In this document: one piece after another, positions 1-38,278 of the stretch
How the letters are laid out: every line of letters starts with the position of its first letter
Numbering within the stretch: the first letter of the stretch is position 1
Source of the DNA: Antennarius striatus
Lineage: Eukaryota > Chordata > Actinopteri > Lophiiformes > Antennariidae
NCBI RefSeq assembly: GCF_040054535.1
Contig: NC_090778.1
Coordinates: forward strand, 15,474,501-15,538,500
Length of the DNA stretch: 64,000 bases
Reading direction: 5' to 3'
Program-made: the position numbers and the translations under genes
Notes under the pieces: generated by a model
Told to the model about the DNA's origin: nothing
The model's database searches: none
Seen by the model: the letters and a program-made list of their open reading frames with translations, nothing else

Positions 1-2951
1 CGCAGGTCTTTTCATTTGGCATGACTTCTGAAATTCAGACAATGCCTTCAATGTTTTACTACTACAAGAGTTTGAACTTCAGGCAGGTTTTTCTGTTTAT
101 CTTACCATTTAAATGAGGAGAGTTAGAAAAACTAATTATCCACATGTTTTTTATTTGCTAACCAGTCCAAAACTCAAAGATATTTGATATCCTATAAAAC
201 AAGGCAAAGTAAATCCTCTCACCTAAAAAGAACATAAATTTTAACTTGAAAAATTACTTTAAATTAAAATAGAGAATTATGTGGCCACATGGTTGCTAAG
301 GAGACATGCTATGGCCAAAAAGAACTGACATACAGGTAGTTCTGAACCTAGGAAGGCAATTGGTTTTGAGAGGTTGTTCGTAGCTGAATTGTTTGTAAGT
401 TACTATTTATTATATCTCAATTTAAATGATATCGCTGTACTACTCTAAATACGAAAGTACTATTCCCTAAGATTTGCCAGAAACAATTACAGGACATAAA
501 AAACAACACAAACAAAATAAAATACTGTATTACTACCATGTAACTTTTATATCTCTACCTCAGCTGAATGAATTATATCCCGGAGAGTGTAGAAGCTAAA
601 CCAGCTTTAATCCACTGTGGTATTTCACCGCACCGTGAATGACGTGCTGATTGACTTCCTGGTCATCAAAAGTTCAACACGTCACAAATGCTTGATTACC
701 GTATTTTATTTCCATTAAGTTTCTCTGTTAACTCGACCAATAGTTAACATCAAATAGAAAAATATTCAGAGATCAGTGTTCAGAAGTTAATATTTCTGAG
801 CAGAAATGTAACTGGGTCAGCAATGGTTCCTACATCATGTATCTCCTACAGGGGGACAACCACGTCAATAATATAAAAAAATTTTTTTTAAACAGCCAGA
901 ACCCACTCAAGCTGTCTCTCTGTCAACAGGCAGCGCTTGTTTATGGGGATTGTTGGGTTACGGTAGCATGAAAAGTCCTACTCGTCATGGAAAGTACCTT
1001 GAGATTGCTCTTGTAGTGATCTGGCAGTATATAAATAATCTGACTTGACTTATTTTTACATTTGCTTATTGGAAGGTTGTGTACTAGAGCACAGTCATGA
1101 GCTAAAGAACAACAGAAATGTAAAGTTGGTTGACCCTACAGTCATCTATCTTGAAACAATAGTACCCCTTTTTTATATATCTGCATCCTACAGTAAAATT
1201 GTAAAACTCTTCAGTAGATTAGTTCATATATTTGACCTGCAGGTTGTTGCCTAAATGCCTAAGCACAATATAATGCCTAAATAGACCTAGAACATGGAGA
1301 GTCAAAGGGCAGAGACATGATTTCCTGCACGATAAAAATATAATTTAACATGGTCAAGATGCAACCTTGTTTAAGTGCCATTCAAAAATGTTAAGAATAA
1401 GCAACACAACACTATATCCTCAACTGCTGAAGGGAGGGACTGGGACAGCATGCAAACTAAATAGAACATCAGTGGATCAAGACCTCTGTTTGATTGGTCT
1501 AACCAGAAAGCAATTCACACTTATTGATATCCTAATGAATGACCAGCGTGCTCTCATTGCCCTCTTCCATGTGAGATGGAGACCACTGTACTGTAAACAG
1601 CAGAGGGCCTCTCTTTTAGGTCTGTCTGAGTAACCATTAGAGCACTTCCTGCCATCACCATCAACAGCATGCTACAAAGAACTTCTGTGGCCGAACAACA
1701 CTGAAGTGGCCACTGTCTTTTCCATGAGTCTCAGGGTGTCTCGCAAACTTTTTTCCATGCAAATTTTCACCCCCTCCCTGATTTTAGAGGCCCTGTTTTG
1801 CCTCTCCTCTGCTTTTCCTCTTAGTGGCCCCTACTGAGAGGATCGAGACAGAAACTCCACCCAGCCAAAGATTTGTTTAATGATCAGCTCTAGTCTAGAA
1901 TAAAAACACACCAGCTGCATGGTACTGATGTTGTCACCCATTGTGTCTGAAAAGCTTGTAAGGAAAAAGAAGACCTAGTTGTCTCTAGTCTAGTCAGTGG
2001 AAAGGTGGCTTGGTCTTTCCCCAAGACTCTGCAGTATATCAGTATATGGTAGCAAAAACATAATGTACCACCTGAAGTGGTCTAAACGAAGATTATATGG
2101 TGTCATAGACAAAAGAGGCATGCTTATACAGAGATCAAAGGGACCAAAAAATGGCAGGAGCCATTTCGGAGGGCAGAATAGGCAGCGCAGAAACTAAAGG
2201 TGGCCATGTGTTAGCTGAGGTCTTAATTAACTCTGCAAAGACAGATATCATATTGCCCAGGCTGAAGTTCAAGCAGGCCAGGAAAAAGAAATATCAGGTA
2301 GAATGTTGGGTTTGAGAGATAAAGAAGTGTGGACAAAGTGAGCCTCTGCACTTAAGAGTTCCATGTGATAGCATCCTACAGCTTAAAACTGACTCTGATT
2401 CATGAAAAAGGATGTATTTAGTGGCCAACTAATTTCTGCAGACCTGCACTTCTGAATCAAAAAAACTGACTTTGGCTTAAAAAGAAGCTGTATGGTCGAT
2501 GGATGCTGGGATGAAGGCTCTTCATCTCTGGATGGGTTGCCTGAGCAGAGATGGCTGGTAATGACACACATAATACAATGACCTCTTGTTTGGCTGGACG
2601 ACTACACATCATTTTTATACCGATTATTATTTCAAGGTTTTACATTGATTAAATGATTGTAAACAATTAACTATATTCTGTTTTTTTAAACACTACTTAA
2701 ATGTGCCCAAAAACATTTTTTTATGAAAACTTTCCGTTTCCCTTTCCCGTCTCACTGTTAAATCTAGGACTCAACTACAACCACATGAATGGAAGCAATT
2801 CAGAAATGACTATTAATTGAATATCTGACTCTAACACTGCATTTTTACACTTGCGTCTTAGTTTAACAGTAGATCAGACCAAAGTGAGAACTGGCAATGT
2901 AGTTAAACAAATTTGTGCTGTGCTTATAATTTTGTCAATGATCCCCACTTG

Positions 2952-3018
<67 letters not shown>

Positions 3019-3790
3019 GCCCCTGCTGCTTATATAGGTGTTTTTGCATGCATGTCCAAGTCCTATGGGGATCAATATACTGCTGCCGCACATATTTTAT
3101 GTTAAATACTGCACATGTACAACTGAGTCACCTGCATCACCAGAATTTTTAGTGACACCAGAAGACCAGAGTACTAGCAGCATATTTTTATGTCACAGCA
3201 CGAGCAAAAAATGCGTACAGGTTGACAAGTCTGTTGTATTATAACTCCTTTTGTGGACAGACATCAAGATTAGTTATGAATGAAAAGCAGTACCACAACA
3301 CACTGGCAGGAGATTTTTTGTTAACCAAAATAGGGAATGGTTACCTTGGTATTACTGACTTCTATAAGACACATTCAAACTAATTTTATACCTCATCACT
3401 TAAAGAAAGGACACATTTATCCGGTAAGTAACATTTTTTACTTTTCCAATTCTAATATAAATTGTTACTTCAAATGCAAAAACATCTTCCACTTTCAGTT
3501 TCCATGAAACACAAAATTTGAATACCACTTGTTATAAATGCTAAAGGTGTGAAGAAGCTACTCAACCATCACATCCCACATATACATGTTACCATAAATT
3601 ATTTGCAACACATAAAGTAATGGTCACAGTCCTTACCAAAATATTGCTACAAAAGTCTACTGTCTAATACAAGCTCATTTTGGTAGATGATTAGGAGAAC
3701 TTTTGTACACTATTTCCAGTAAAATACCAAGAAGACTATAGAATAGACAAACAGAAATCTCTGTCACACTGAATGGAGAGGGATCCTTAC
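1..3790. other. Part of ndufs4 intron 2, no exon recognised
   Basis: AT-rich DNA lying 3' of ndufs4 exon 2. I searched it on the minus strand for the next conserved ndufs4 exon and found none. The short open frames have no family motif or coherent splice sites. The only clear structure is a (TG)31 tract at 2955-3016. Confidence 0.6.
2955..3016 (+). repeat. (TG)31 microsatellite
   Basis: A pure TG array in ndufs4 intron 2. Confidence 0.95.
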
Positions 3791-9303
<5,513 letters not shown>

Positions 9304-9304
9304 G

Positions 9305-9400
9305 ATTGTTGTTACTGGAACTACGGCGACCGCGGAGGAACAAACGTGGATGACGAAGTCAGCTGACCGGAAGTGAGGGCCTGACGCGCCCAATGAGAAC
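9305..9400 (-). promoter_or_regulatory. ndufs4 core promoter with ETS/GABP-type site and CCAAT box
   Basis: Immediately upstream of the ndufs4 ATG there is a short CpG-containing stretch. It holds ACCGGAAGTG at 9366-9375, a strong match to the ETS consensus bound by GABP/NRF-2, and a CCAAT motif at 9390-9394. ETS/GABP sites are common in TATA-less promoters of nuclear genes for respiratory-chain proteins, which fits. No TATA box is seen. The transcription start is not determined. Confidence 0.55.
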
Positions 9401-10417
9401 TACTGATAGGGATGTATGACAGACAGAGACTTGTCCTCACACATCTAGACATATTCAAGTAGTAACGCTAGTACTCCTGACGGAAAGTCACTAGAAAAAA
9501 GGGTTTGCTTACCTTTGCTGTTGAAAACGACTCTGTGAAGTATTGCTCAACTATTCTCGTGTCTTTCATTTTAATTGATAGGAATATCAGAATAAAATAT
9601 TAATTCGGATTGTAGCTTTTTAATTCACGTTTGGTGATGCAATTTCAGATTTAAATGCACATTCACTGTTTATGGAGTGTTTAAAGGGTTAAAATTACCC
9701 TGATTGATCAACTAAAAGTTCTATTTTTATGTTTTTTTAGTGCTTTATTTGTTTTACATGTTAGTACATAACATCAACATTTGTATATCTCTTAATATAT
9801 TTTTTGTTCTGTTAAAACAGTTCTTCGTGACAAACATCTGTTTCATTGATTGTCAAATAGCCCCTTCATCCACTGTCGTGAGTCACGGGGTGCTGGAGCT
9901 TATCCCAGCTGACTGAGGGAGTGAGGCAGGGTACACTCCAAGAATGACGCCAGTGCACCGCAGAGCCACACGTAAACAGACAACCATGCACGCACACACA
10001 TAGTCACACCTATGGGAAATTTGGTATCATCAATTCACCTAAGCTGCATGTTTTTGGAGGTGGAAGGAAACCTCAGGAGAACATGCAAATTCCTCACAGA
10101 GTGGGACTCAAACCGGGAACTGCCTTGCTGTGCGGCAACAGCACTAAGCAAAAAAGCACAAAAACCTATGAATGTCTATACTGGCATTAGCCTAATGCCT
10201 ATCGGTATAACAAAATGTTAATATCAATAATAATCAATAAATCAATAATAAGTGATATCTAAATGTTTATAATCTCACAGTTGCTTGTCTCATGTTGTTT
10301 TTCCCCACATGGTATAGGCTTACCACTTTTTCCTTGAATAAAAATCGACACTTGATGTATTGTTTATCTGTAAATCTCCAATAATTCAACAGTCAGAAAA
10401 AGTATAAGGAAAATTTT
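9401..10417. other. Short intergenic gap between ndufs4 and fst
   Basis: About 1 kb separates the ndufs4 promoter from the likely fst poly(A) signal. It holds the interspersed repeat listed at 9853-10145 and otherwise AT-rich sequence with no gene. Confidence 0.6.
9853..10145 (+). repeat. Dispersed teleost repeat ('tatcccagctgac...ggtacactcc...acatgcaaattcc' family)
   Basis: The order of blocks (gagcttatcccagctgac, ggcagggtacactcc, cacacctatgggaaattt, ggaggtggaaggaaac, gagaacatgcaaattcct) is a widespread fish interspersed repeat. Related pieces occur in this window near 32310-32365, 44880-44965 and 57495-57800. I cannot assign it to a named superfamily. No target duplication was found. Confidence 0.5.
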
Positions 10418-10423
10418 TTTATT
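10418..10423 (-). terminator. Candidate fst polyadenylation signal
   Basis: AATAAA on the minus strand, about 970 bases after the fst stop codon and followed by T-rich sequence. It is the last clear signal before the gap to ndufs4. It would give fst a 3' UTR of about 1 kb (10400-11390). Other sites are possible. Confidence 0.35.
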
Positions 10424-11390
10424 GTTTCACTCTTCATATCTGTACAAATACCATCGAACTTTGTATGTACATATTACATTTACATAAAAAATACAAAACT
10501 ATATAGCCATAACAGGTTTTTTCCTCTTGTGATGTTTTAAAATAAAAATGCATTCTGAAAAAAATGTCTAATGTGTCAGTACTGCAATAGGTTAGTCCTA
10601 TTTTAGGTTTGCAAGAGCAATATGGAGCACATTGGCAAGACACAAATGTTAATGGCACATTGTTTACGAAATAATCAAGTATTGTCCAAAACTTACCTCT
10701 GCTATAATGTAGTGAGACAAAAGACATACTATTGAATTTCGTCTAAAGTTCTCATCTCTGTGGAATCAAATCTTAAGGGCTAAATCTGAAGAATATCCAA
10801 AAAATAAGAAAAACACATGGCTCTTTTTTTTCTTCCATTTTATCACTGCTGTGTTGCAACTTTTACATTGTTTTGCAAAACCACTGAGAGAATCCCTTTG
10901 GTCATGAGTTGTAAACAAACCAGAAACACTTCTGTACATAAAATGATTGATATATTCCCAATAAATAAACACACAGCCTAAACATGCATTTAACTATGTG
11001 TGACATAAACATCTGTGATAGAGATTTGACAGAAACAAGCAGATTTTTACAGCTCAGGGAATGCAATTTACAGCTTGTAGAGGACTTATACTTACATGGT
11101 CACATGAAATAAATAACACTGCTTCTCTTTGGACAAATATATCTCTTCATGATAAAAAAAAGAAAGAAAGTAACAACAGAAAGGCGGTGAGTGGTAACAC
11201 AATATATCATGGTAGATAAGTAAGCCTGACATTGTAAATGTATAAATTATAAAACACAAGTATAAATAAACATCTAGCAGACTGAACTATATGTATACTT
11301 CCTTTTCGGTAAAAAATAAATAAGCATACACATAATGTACAGTATGGACATGATTCCTTGCCCTAGGACTGTTCCCCAAGTGATGGGATC

Positions 11391-16337
<4,947 letters not shown>

Positions 16338-16440
16338 GATGGAGAGGCAAAGTGAACTACGTATTTGACACAGGCAGCGCAAAAGTAATCTGCTTACGGT
16401 GGCAGTGTTGAATAAGTGTCAGTCTGAGAATGCAGCCTCT

Positions 16441-16455
16441 CTTTTTAAATCTATA
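16441..16455 (-). promoter_or_regulatory. Candidate fst TATA box
   Basis: The minus strand reads TATAGATTTAAAAAG, 104-118 bases above the fst start codon. This predicts a transcription start near 16412-16416 and a 5' UTR of about 75 bases. It lies just below a GC-rich stretch. A poly-T run (16513-16538) lies farther upstream. Confidence 0.4.
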
Positions 16456-16599
16456 AGGGGTCTGGGGTTGACTGTCTCTGGTGGGCGGGCTCCTCTTCTG
16501 TGGGGGTGGGGAGATTTTTTTTTTTTTTTTTTTTTTTTCGTACCAAAGTTCTTTCAATCCCAATCAGGTGACATCGTTCCAAACAACTTTCTCTCACCA

Positions 16600-19500
16600 A
16601 TATAGGAAAAGAATATGAACACATGCCATAATTATTTATTATAAGTAATCTTCAGTTTTAGAAAGCGAGCAAAAACACATCAATAAGAATAAAGTTCGTT
16701 TTTGATTCATTTATTAACGGCCTTTATTGTTGTTTAATCAACCGTATCTACTTGTTTATGAGATGTAAAGGTTGCTCCTTGGTGGCAACACGTATTTTTT
16801 CCACCAACTGCAGACAAAAGTGTAAATTTGATGAGAGTTGTCTTTTGGAATACCTCCGAGCCCATATAATAATAGAATTCATAGTAACCCGCAGCCGCGC
16901 TGCTAATATTAGAACAGACAGTTGTTTGGGTTTCTCTCCCGGGTCAAGCTTTTAAATATAATCAAACCTGTTTGAGAGGCTTCAGAATGAGGAACAGGGT
17001 GTTACGTTTCATTGAATGAAACACACACGCACACGCACACGCACACGCACCCTGCTCATTGACGCACACAGGCTGAACTCCCACAGAAGTCCTTGCGCGA
17101 CCTCTTCAGCGGAACTCTGGTTACAGACCGTCCTCCGGAGCAGAGCGCACCGCGTCTGCTGCGTGAATCAGACACCACGGAGTTAATGATCTGCCCGACA
17201 GGAACAGGACGCAGTCCTCCGTCATTCTAACGCGTTTCATCTTAGGATGGCCGTAATTATCTAACAAAACTTGACAGGTTGTTTTTAGTGAGCCAAGAAT
17301 TTGTCCAATTTCACAATAACTGACTGAACAAGGCCCTTAAAATGTTTTCATTTCATGTGAGACATCCCATGACCCGCAAGACGGATAAAGACAAAACGAT
17401 TACGTGTTGTCTTCAAGATGAATGAATGAATGAATGAAGGAACGAATGCATGAATGAATGAGACAAAACAAAAGCTGCAGATGATCTGTAAAGATGGAGT
17501 GTGCGTGCCTTTACGCTTAGACGTTATCATGATATTAAGAAGTGCTGCAGAGACATGTCAGTATTTCAGAACGCAGGTAGTATTTCATGTACTAAAAAAT
17601 CTGAAAATATTCACTTGGTGTTGATTTTGGCAAACAATTCAGTAGAGTGTGACTTGTGAGATTAGAGCCCTCCAAAAGTTTCCAAAACATTTTCTGACAG
17701 GAGGGTACATTTCTTCCCGGATGTATTAAGTTTGAATTCCTAGGTGTTGTCCAGAAGTCACAAGCAGAGGGATAACCACTGCTGTCTCTCATGGGCTCAA
17801 TTAGGTTCATATGGAGTCATGCAGAAAATGACACATAATGACCAAAGCTTCTTGAAATTCAAAGTAAAAGATCACTGTCATTGTCCAGATGTCATTAGCT
17901 GCACACACTCCACAGAGATTTATTTGACTTTAATTTGAAACAAATGTTCCACAATAAATGACAAAATATCTGGCTGCAGCAGTGTGTGACCTTACCTACT
18001 CCTGACAACTGTGAACATGTGAAACACAATGTGTGGGTTTTTATTATCAAATGCAATAAATGTACAACTCAGGACCGGACGTCCTGCATACCATTCCAGG
18101 AAAAGAAAAGCAGTTACCTTGGCTTAAAGCCCAGGTATATGATGATACAGGTGCACAAAGGCCAAAATCTGTTCAACATTTTTCTATACCATCATTGTTT
18201 TAATTATTTACAACAACTTTACAGGAATTTGTGAGCAATCATGCAGGGTCTGTTGTTTGGCTTTAAATGTCAGTCATGTGCAGGAATTCCTAGAGGAATG
18301 AATTTACAAGAGCTTTTCACTATATCTTATTTCATCAACGATTTCCACACAGATCCCTGTACACATATACATAGAACCCAGAGGCTATTTCACAACACTG
18401 TAGTGCATGAGTAACTGAAACAGAACGATCAGTCGTTTATCAAATCTATATAACCCCTGCAACAAGGAAAGCTCAAACCTCAGCCTCCCAAAAAAGTATG
18501 CTACTTATTAGAGAAAAATATCATATTTCCTATCACCAGATCCAAAGAAATGAATTCTAAAGACTCTGCTGGGTGCAGTAGTTGGCTTGTTTGATAGTAA
18601 AACAGTCAGAAACACATTCCAAAATAGTCCCAGGACATAGTAACCTAACTGTTGAGAACATATCTGTCCGAAATGTCAGAGGAAATGAATCAAATTTGAG
18701 GGCAAACTAAAAATTGGTCATGATGTTTGGAGAGAAGTTGTCCAGGTTGTTTGCAGGGACAGCATTTCTAATAGTGAAAAACCAAGGGGGGAAAAGAGAT
18801 GCACAATCCAAAATAGGTCATAAATAGTGATGTATTAGTTAGTAGTGGAGTGTTAAGGTGATCAACAGAGCAGGGAGAAAACCATCAACAGTACCAATGT
18901 GAGCTCTACATCATGCTGCCATCTTGTGGCAAGACTATGTCAATGCACATCAACTCCTAGGATTAGCGTCTCACAAGCTCCCATTACAAATAAAATAAAA
19001 GTTCAGAAGGAGGAAATTTAAGGAATAAATCAATCAGTATTTACACTGCATGTTTCGTTGATATGGGGTAATGTGTCCTAATACCATACAGGTAAACTTA
19101 ATTGGAGCATTTTACAATCAGGTATTAAAAATGTTGGAGCACCTAAAATACAAAAAAAGTTAAAACTATTTTTTTTCCATCTCTGACAAAAGTGAATCTT
19201 CTGGCTTTGAACTGTATGTTGGACAAAAGATAAAACATCACCTGAAAACTTTGTCATGCATTTTAAAACCATTTGAACCACAGTATTAATAAATTATGAA
19301 AATATCTTTAGTATTTCTTTCTGAAGATAATGCGTAGTTCCATACATAAACAGTATGTTGTCAAAGTACTGACAATTTGTGCTACTACTGGTAAAAATAA
19401 AAATAAAATAAATTCAATATCACATGTACCATCAATAATCTCAACTCTTTACATAATTAAGACTCAATAAGAAAGATCATAATCATATATTACAGTATAA

Positions 19501-20086
19501 ACAACACAAGCAAAACAAAAGTCATGTCAGACTTCACACTTTCCAGTGTAGGTATTCCTCCTGTGTGCATCTACACTACTGTTATGAACAGTTTTAATGC
19601 AAGAACAGCCCTGAGTTCCAGACGAGGCAGTAATAGAAAGAAGAGACTGACCAGCTACACTCAGTCTAAAGAGATGTAAAAAGCTCAGGATTTTGACAAA
19701 TGAGCTGTGTTCATATCTACATGTATGATTCCTGCCTGATGTGTGGCCTTTGAGGCCACAACTGAATCCAATGCCATTTAAGGCCTAAAGATTTAAGGAT
19801 TACTGTTCTGGGAAATATTACTAATATTTAGTTTCTTTAAACTCAGTGCATAGCAACAAACAGTGTGCAGTTAACAAAGCTAAAACCTAAATAATTACAA
19901 TGGTCCTTTGTAAAATCCTTTGTAAAGACTGAATCCCAGTTATTCACAAATTGAACAGCTGTCATTTCATTAAAGTGACAAATTTTCTGTAGTTTGTTTG
20001 CACGTTACAAGAACCAGTGACAAGTACCGGTGTACACACAAAAAAATAATCCAGTAAGAAGAGAAAGCTGCTGGTTTTCTCTCACA
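16600..20086. other. Intergenic region: fst upstream and itga2 3' flank
   Basis: No coding exon is recognised. A GC-rich patch at 17080-17240 with several CpGs could be part of the fst regulatory region. There is a (CACACG)-type tract at about 17020-17050 and a (GAAT)n tract at 17417-17464. The itga2 3' UTR must occupy the right end below 20087, but I could not fix its poly(A) site. No mocs2 exon is seen here, although MOCS2 lies between these two genes in human. Confidence 0.5.
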
Positions 20087-34383
<14,297 letters not shown>

Positions 34384-34858
34384 TGTCGTCTTTATGCCAT
34401 TTGCAGTTAAATGAAGCTGCCGCACTTGTCAAATTTGAGGCTGCGCTGCGCTCGGAGTCTGTAGTGACGCACTGGTTTGACGCAACGGATGGAGTTCCTA
34501 AATATGGTCTTCTACCCCCCCCCCCCCTGTCTTACCCCATCCCGCAGGAAACTACGTGTTGTGAAAGTGTGTGAAGTAAGGCGTGTAATAAATCGGACTG
34601 ATTGTAGATGTGCGGGCTGAGTCCAGAGAGCAGGAAATGAGTCTGACACGGATGAGCGTCACTTCAAGTCGTTCTATACGTGATGGATCAAAACCAATGT
34701 GGACATGGGCTGCAGCTTGGAGCAGTGTCATGTTCAAATAAACAGAAAATAAGGGAGCATATCAATATGATAAATCAAGTATTGAAATGCTTGATCCAAA
34801 CCCTGATCCAGTGTGAATCGGTACCAACCAGATTAAAGCTGAAACCATAGAATGTCTA

Positions 34859-35508
34859 TTAGATCTGGTCCAAACACTGATTTTCCCTCCTGGAAAACAC
34901 TGATATAAGAGCTTCACTTGTGTCGGGCTCTAAAGGCTGGAAAGTTAGTTGGCAGGACGGTATGAGTTGAAAGACAACATTGTCCTCAAGAGATTTCCTT
35001 AAGAGTGACTGTTTTTTAGGGGGAAAGAAGAGCTGGTCCCTTATCCAGACAGTCATGTCACAGCTTTTCAATATCATCATGAAAGAAAGACTACATTACT
35101 TTATACAATAGAAGTGTGACCCAGCCTTTTGGAAACTTCTACAATGTATTCTAGGGGGCATCTGGAGGAAAAGATAACCTTGATGACATCATTTCAGCTA
35201 CAGATTTTACACAGAAAGCCTGCATTGTGAAGCAGGGCTGTGGAATTCCAAAGATGTGGGCAAAAGGGAAAGATCCTTTTGTGTGCATCATGACAAATGT
35301 AGGATCCAGTGTTCCTATTTTGAGTAAAGGACAGGATGATGCTGAGTTTTACAAACTTTTGAAAATGAAACCTGGTACCAGTCACAGAGTTCCACTGGGA
35401 GGCAAACCCACTGTTCTTCACAGTAAAAAAAAAAAGTGTTTAAATAAAAAGTCATCAACGTCCTTTAAAAGAAAACCCAAATCAACAAACTGGATTAAAG
35501 AACAATAG
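34859..35508 (+). pseudogene. Unidentified coding-like fragment, possibly a retrocopy or an exon
   Basis: I do not recognise the family. The plus strand holds an open stretch of about 120 codons after an AG at about 35155. It reads ASGGKDNLDDIISATDF, then KACIVKQGCGIPKMW and, later, DDAEFYKLLKMKPGTSHRVP, with a normal protein-like composition. It ends in an A-rich run (35426-35450). Upstream, 34950-35150 continues protein-like in shifting frames (e.g. SWSLIQTVMSQLFNIIMKE) with stops. This suggests an old processed copy or degraded transposon gene. Alternatively, an exon could start after the acceptor-like TATTCTAG ending at about 35154. It lies about 0.5 kb upstream of itga2 on the opposite strand. 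It has no clear start codon of its own. Confidence 0.3.
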
Positions 35509-35519
35509 TATAAAAACAG

Positions 35520-38260
35520 TTTTACCCAAAAAACGCTGGCGGCAGAAATGAGCAAAGGGGCGTGGCTTCTGTAGCTCAGTTCTTATTGGACATGACGACA
35601 ACAAGTTGGGAACGTGACGTCACTCAGCTGCGAAGCGCAGTTCTTCATGTAAAAATGTATTAATATCGACAACAAACTATGCACTATTATGAAAATCTTT
35701 GTCTTTTCAGCATCGTTTCATAAAGTTTATCCCTTTACTCGTCTTCATTTCATTTTATTTAATTTAATTTCAGTGGTATTTCAAATCCTTTCATTCAATA
35801 AACAACAATAATTTAAATTAGATTAAAGTAGTCTATAATGAAAACAATTTTATATTTACTTCATTTTATCATTGCCTTTCTTTCAGCGATATCAATGATG
35901 CTTATAGTGCTGGTACCTTTTCTCACTTCTTTTTTTTAAACTAATTTTTTCCTATTGTGTGTGGGATTGCTTGACAAATCTAAATTAAGAGAAGTTTGGT
36001 TCTTGGTGTGAGGGCTGAGAGATGTGAATGAAATAGTTATACATCAGAAGTAATAAAATCCAAAGAAGGGATGAATGAATAAACTGATTACTACACCTTA
36101 TGTTGTGTTTAATTGTACATGTCCTGATGCTGCTATATGTTGAAAGCTGTCAGATGTTCGGTCTTCATCTTTACCAGCTCCCACACTTGTCTTTAAACAG
36201 TCTTGAACATCTGTTCCAGATGTTCAGAATTCTTAATACACTTGGGACGTAACTCACTCAACCAGTGGCGAAGCAGATGAATAATCCCTTCCACTCAGGA
36301 TTTCTGTGTAATTCCAGTGAAGAGCTGGAAAATTCCCTAAGAGATATATTTAACATTTATGTGTTAGTGACATTGATCAATCCTCAGTGAAGGTTTGTCT
36401 TCATTCTGGGAACAGAACTTTTCACTTCTCGTAAAGGTGGGAAGTTAATAACACAAGGAAAACAATACCCATTATATTTACTTGAAAACAATACTGTCCA
36501 TTCAGTAATTAATTTCTCGATGATCTGCTCCAAAAGATTAAGACGACTCACATTGTTAAGTTGTACTGAACAATCTGAGGAAGAATTTTGAAAGGGAACA
36601 GCCCTGTGCTCAGTTCATACTGTACACAATAGAGCATTGAAGACCCCACAGAGAAGAATAATGGAAGTTTAAATTCAATCTGGATGTTTGGAGTCCATTT
36701 ACAACCACACACAAGCCATGGTCATATATATACAAGTGGTTATGTTCTGTATTTATTCACTTAACTTGATATTTATGTATAGCAGATATTCATGTTTTGT
36801 GTCAACTGCACTCATTTTCTGGGATTACCATTATATTGTAGACATCATTCACCATGGAAACAATAAATTAAAAGACCCCATTCCACTGTGTAAATAGTAC
36901 TGTACTTAAAATAAAACACCATTTCAAAAACCTAAGACTGTTTTTAAACACTATAAAACCTGATTCTCTGAGCACATGTCCACAGATACACCCCCACATA
37001 GAAAAACTAAACTTTGTTAGTGCTGTTGTTATTAATTTCTGTGTTTTAACTCACATTATGTTTCTAATCCAAATTGACACACAGGACTCTGGACGAGCTG
37101 GCTGCAGCATGGAGCTAAAGCCTCTGTTACAGCCGTTTGCTGACCAGTGGGAATTTGAGGCTGCTTTGCCCTCCTGTATTGTGAGCCAGGCAGTCAGAGG
37201 CAGCAGGCTTAGAGGGGTCATGAGTCAATGACTGCACACAGACACATGGTACTGTGACCTGTAGGTAAAATTATCATCCTGTCACATGGCCTTTTTTTTT
37301 TTTTTTTTTTTAACATTTATGCCAGTGCAACTTCAGCAATACCAAGGAGAAATACAGAAAGTGAATGATGCACTTCATTAGTAAATATGAACATGAGCTG
37401 AGCTGGCAGCCAGTATTTTTCAAGTGAATGTGAGCAAAGCGCATCCTCAGCACCTAATGGATGGCCCAGACCTCCAAACTGCATTTATGTGCAAAACAGC
37501 AATATGCTACGTCTGTCCAGCTGGGGTTGACTGTAAAACATGTCGCTTTGTGTTGTCTGGGCAGGATGCATCATAAAAAAAAACTTCATTAAAGATCCTT
37601 CATTTAGACTTTTATTTAAGATAAAACATCAGTTTACCACAACTTTTTACAAATAACTAAAAAATTTTTTTAATTAAATTCAACTGAAGTTGTAAATTTT
37701 TCATATGCAGTAAATCATTTTGACATTCCTCATTTTCGACACCAGGTGGGAGCAAAGACTTGAATATAATGACCACAGATTCCAGACTGGAGCCCCTCAG
37801 CCCTCAGTGCAGATGGAGCAGTGGCACTAAGGGAGTTTATTGTAGAGTATTATTTTTGATTATTGGAGTGTTAAGTCATTGAGTGCGAGTCATTGAACGT
37901 CTGGCCTGAAAGAGTCATTAACTAGTTCAGATTTTTAATCATCCATAGCTAATAATATCTCAGCTACAGCTTCTTATGAAGCAGAGGGTAAAAGAATGTA
38001 CTAAACAGCTAAAAGTCCAAACATAGTCTGAAACCTAAAACTATCAATATATCAATCAATCTAATCCATCTGTGGATCAGGATGCTATGGACTCTTTATG
38101 GTGTTGGTATGTTAACTGAAGTTTGTTTTTATTGCTTTGCCATCCTGAGAGCACTGACTTTAACACCCAGCTGTAATTCCTTTCCATATGACTTTTAGTG
38201 ACATTAAAAAAAAATTAAATTTAAAAAAAAAAAGGCTCACACAGAAACCAAACAAATACA
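35520..38260. other. Intergenic region between itga2 and paip1
   Basis: Mostly AT-rich, with no convincing gene. A less AT-rich patch at 37080-37260 contains a 40-codon frame but has no recognisable motif. There is a poly-T run at about 37290-37310. Confidence 0.5.
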
Positions 38261-38278
38261 ATGTCACAATATAAAGAT

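Noticed and set aside
37080-37260. GC-richer patch with a 40-codon frame after an acceptor-like ACACAG
   Set aside because: No family motif, no partner exon and no matching donor were found. It may be conserved non-coding DNA but is not called a gene.
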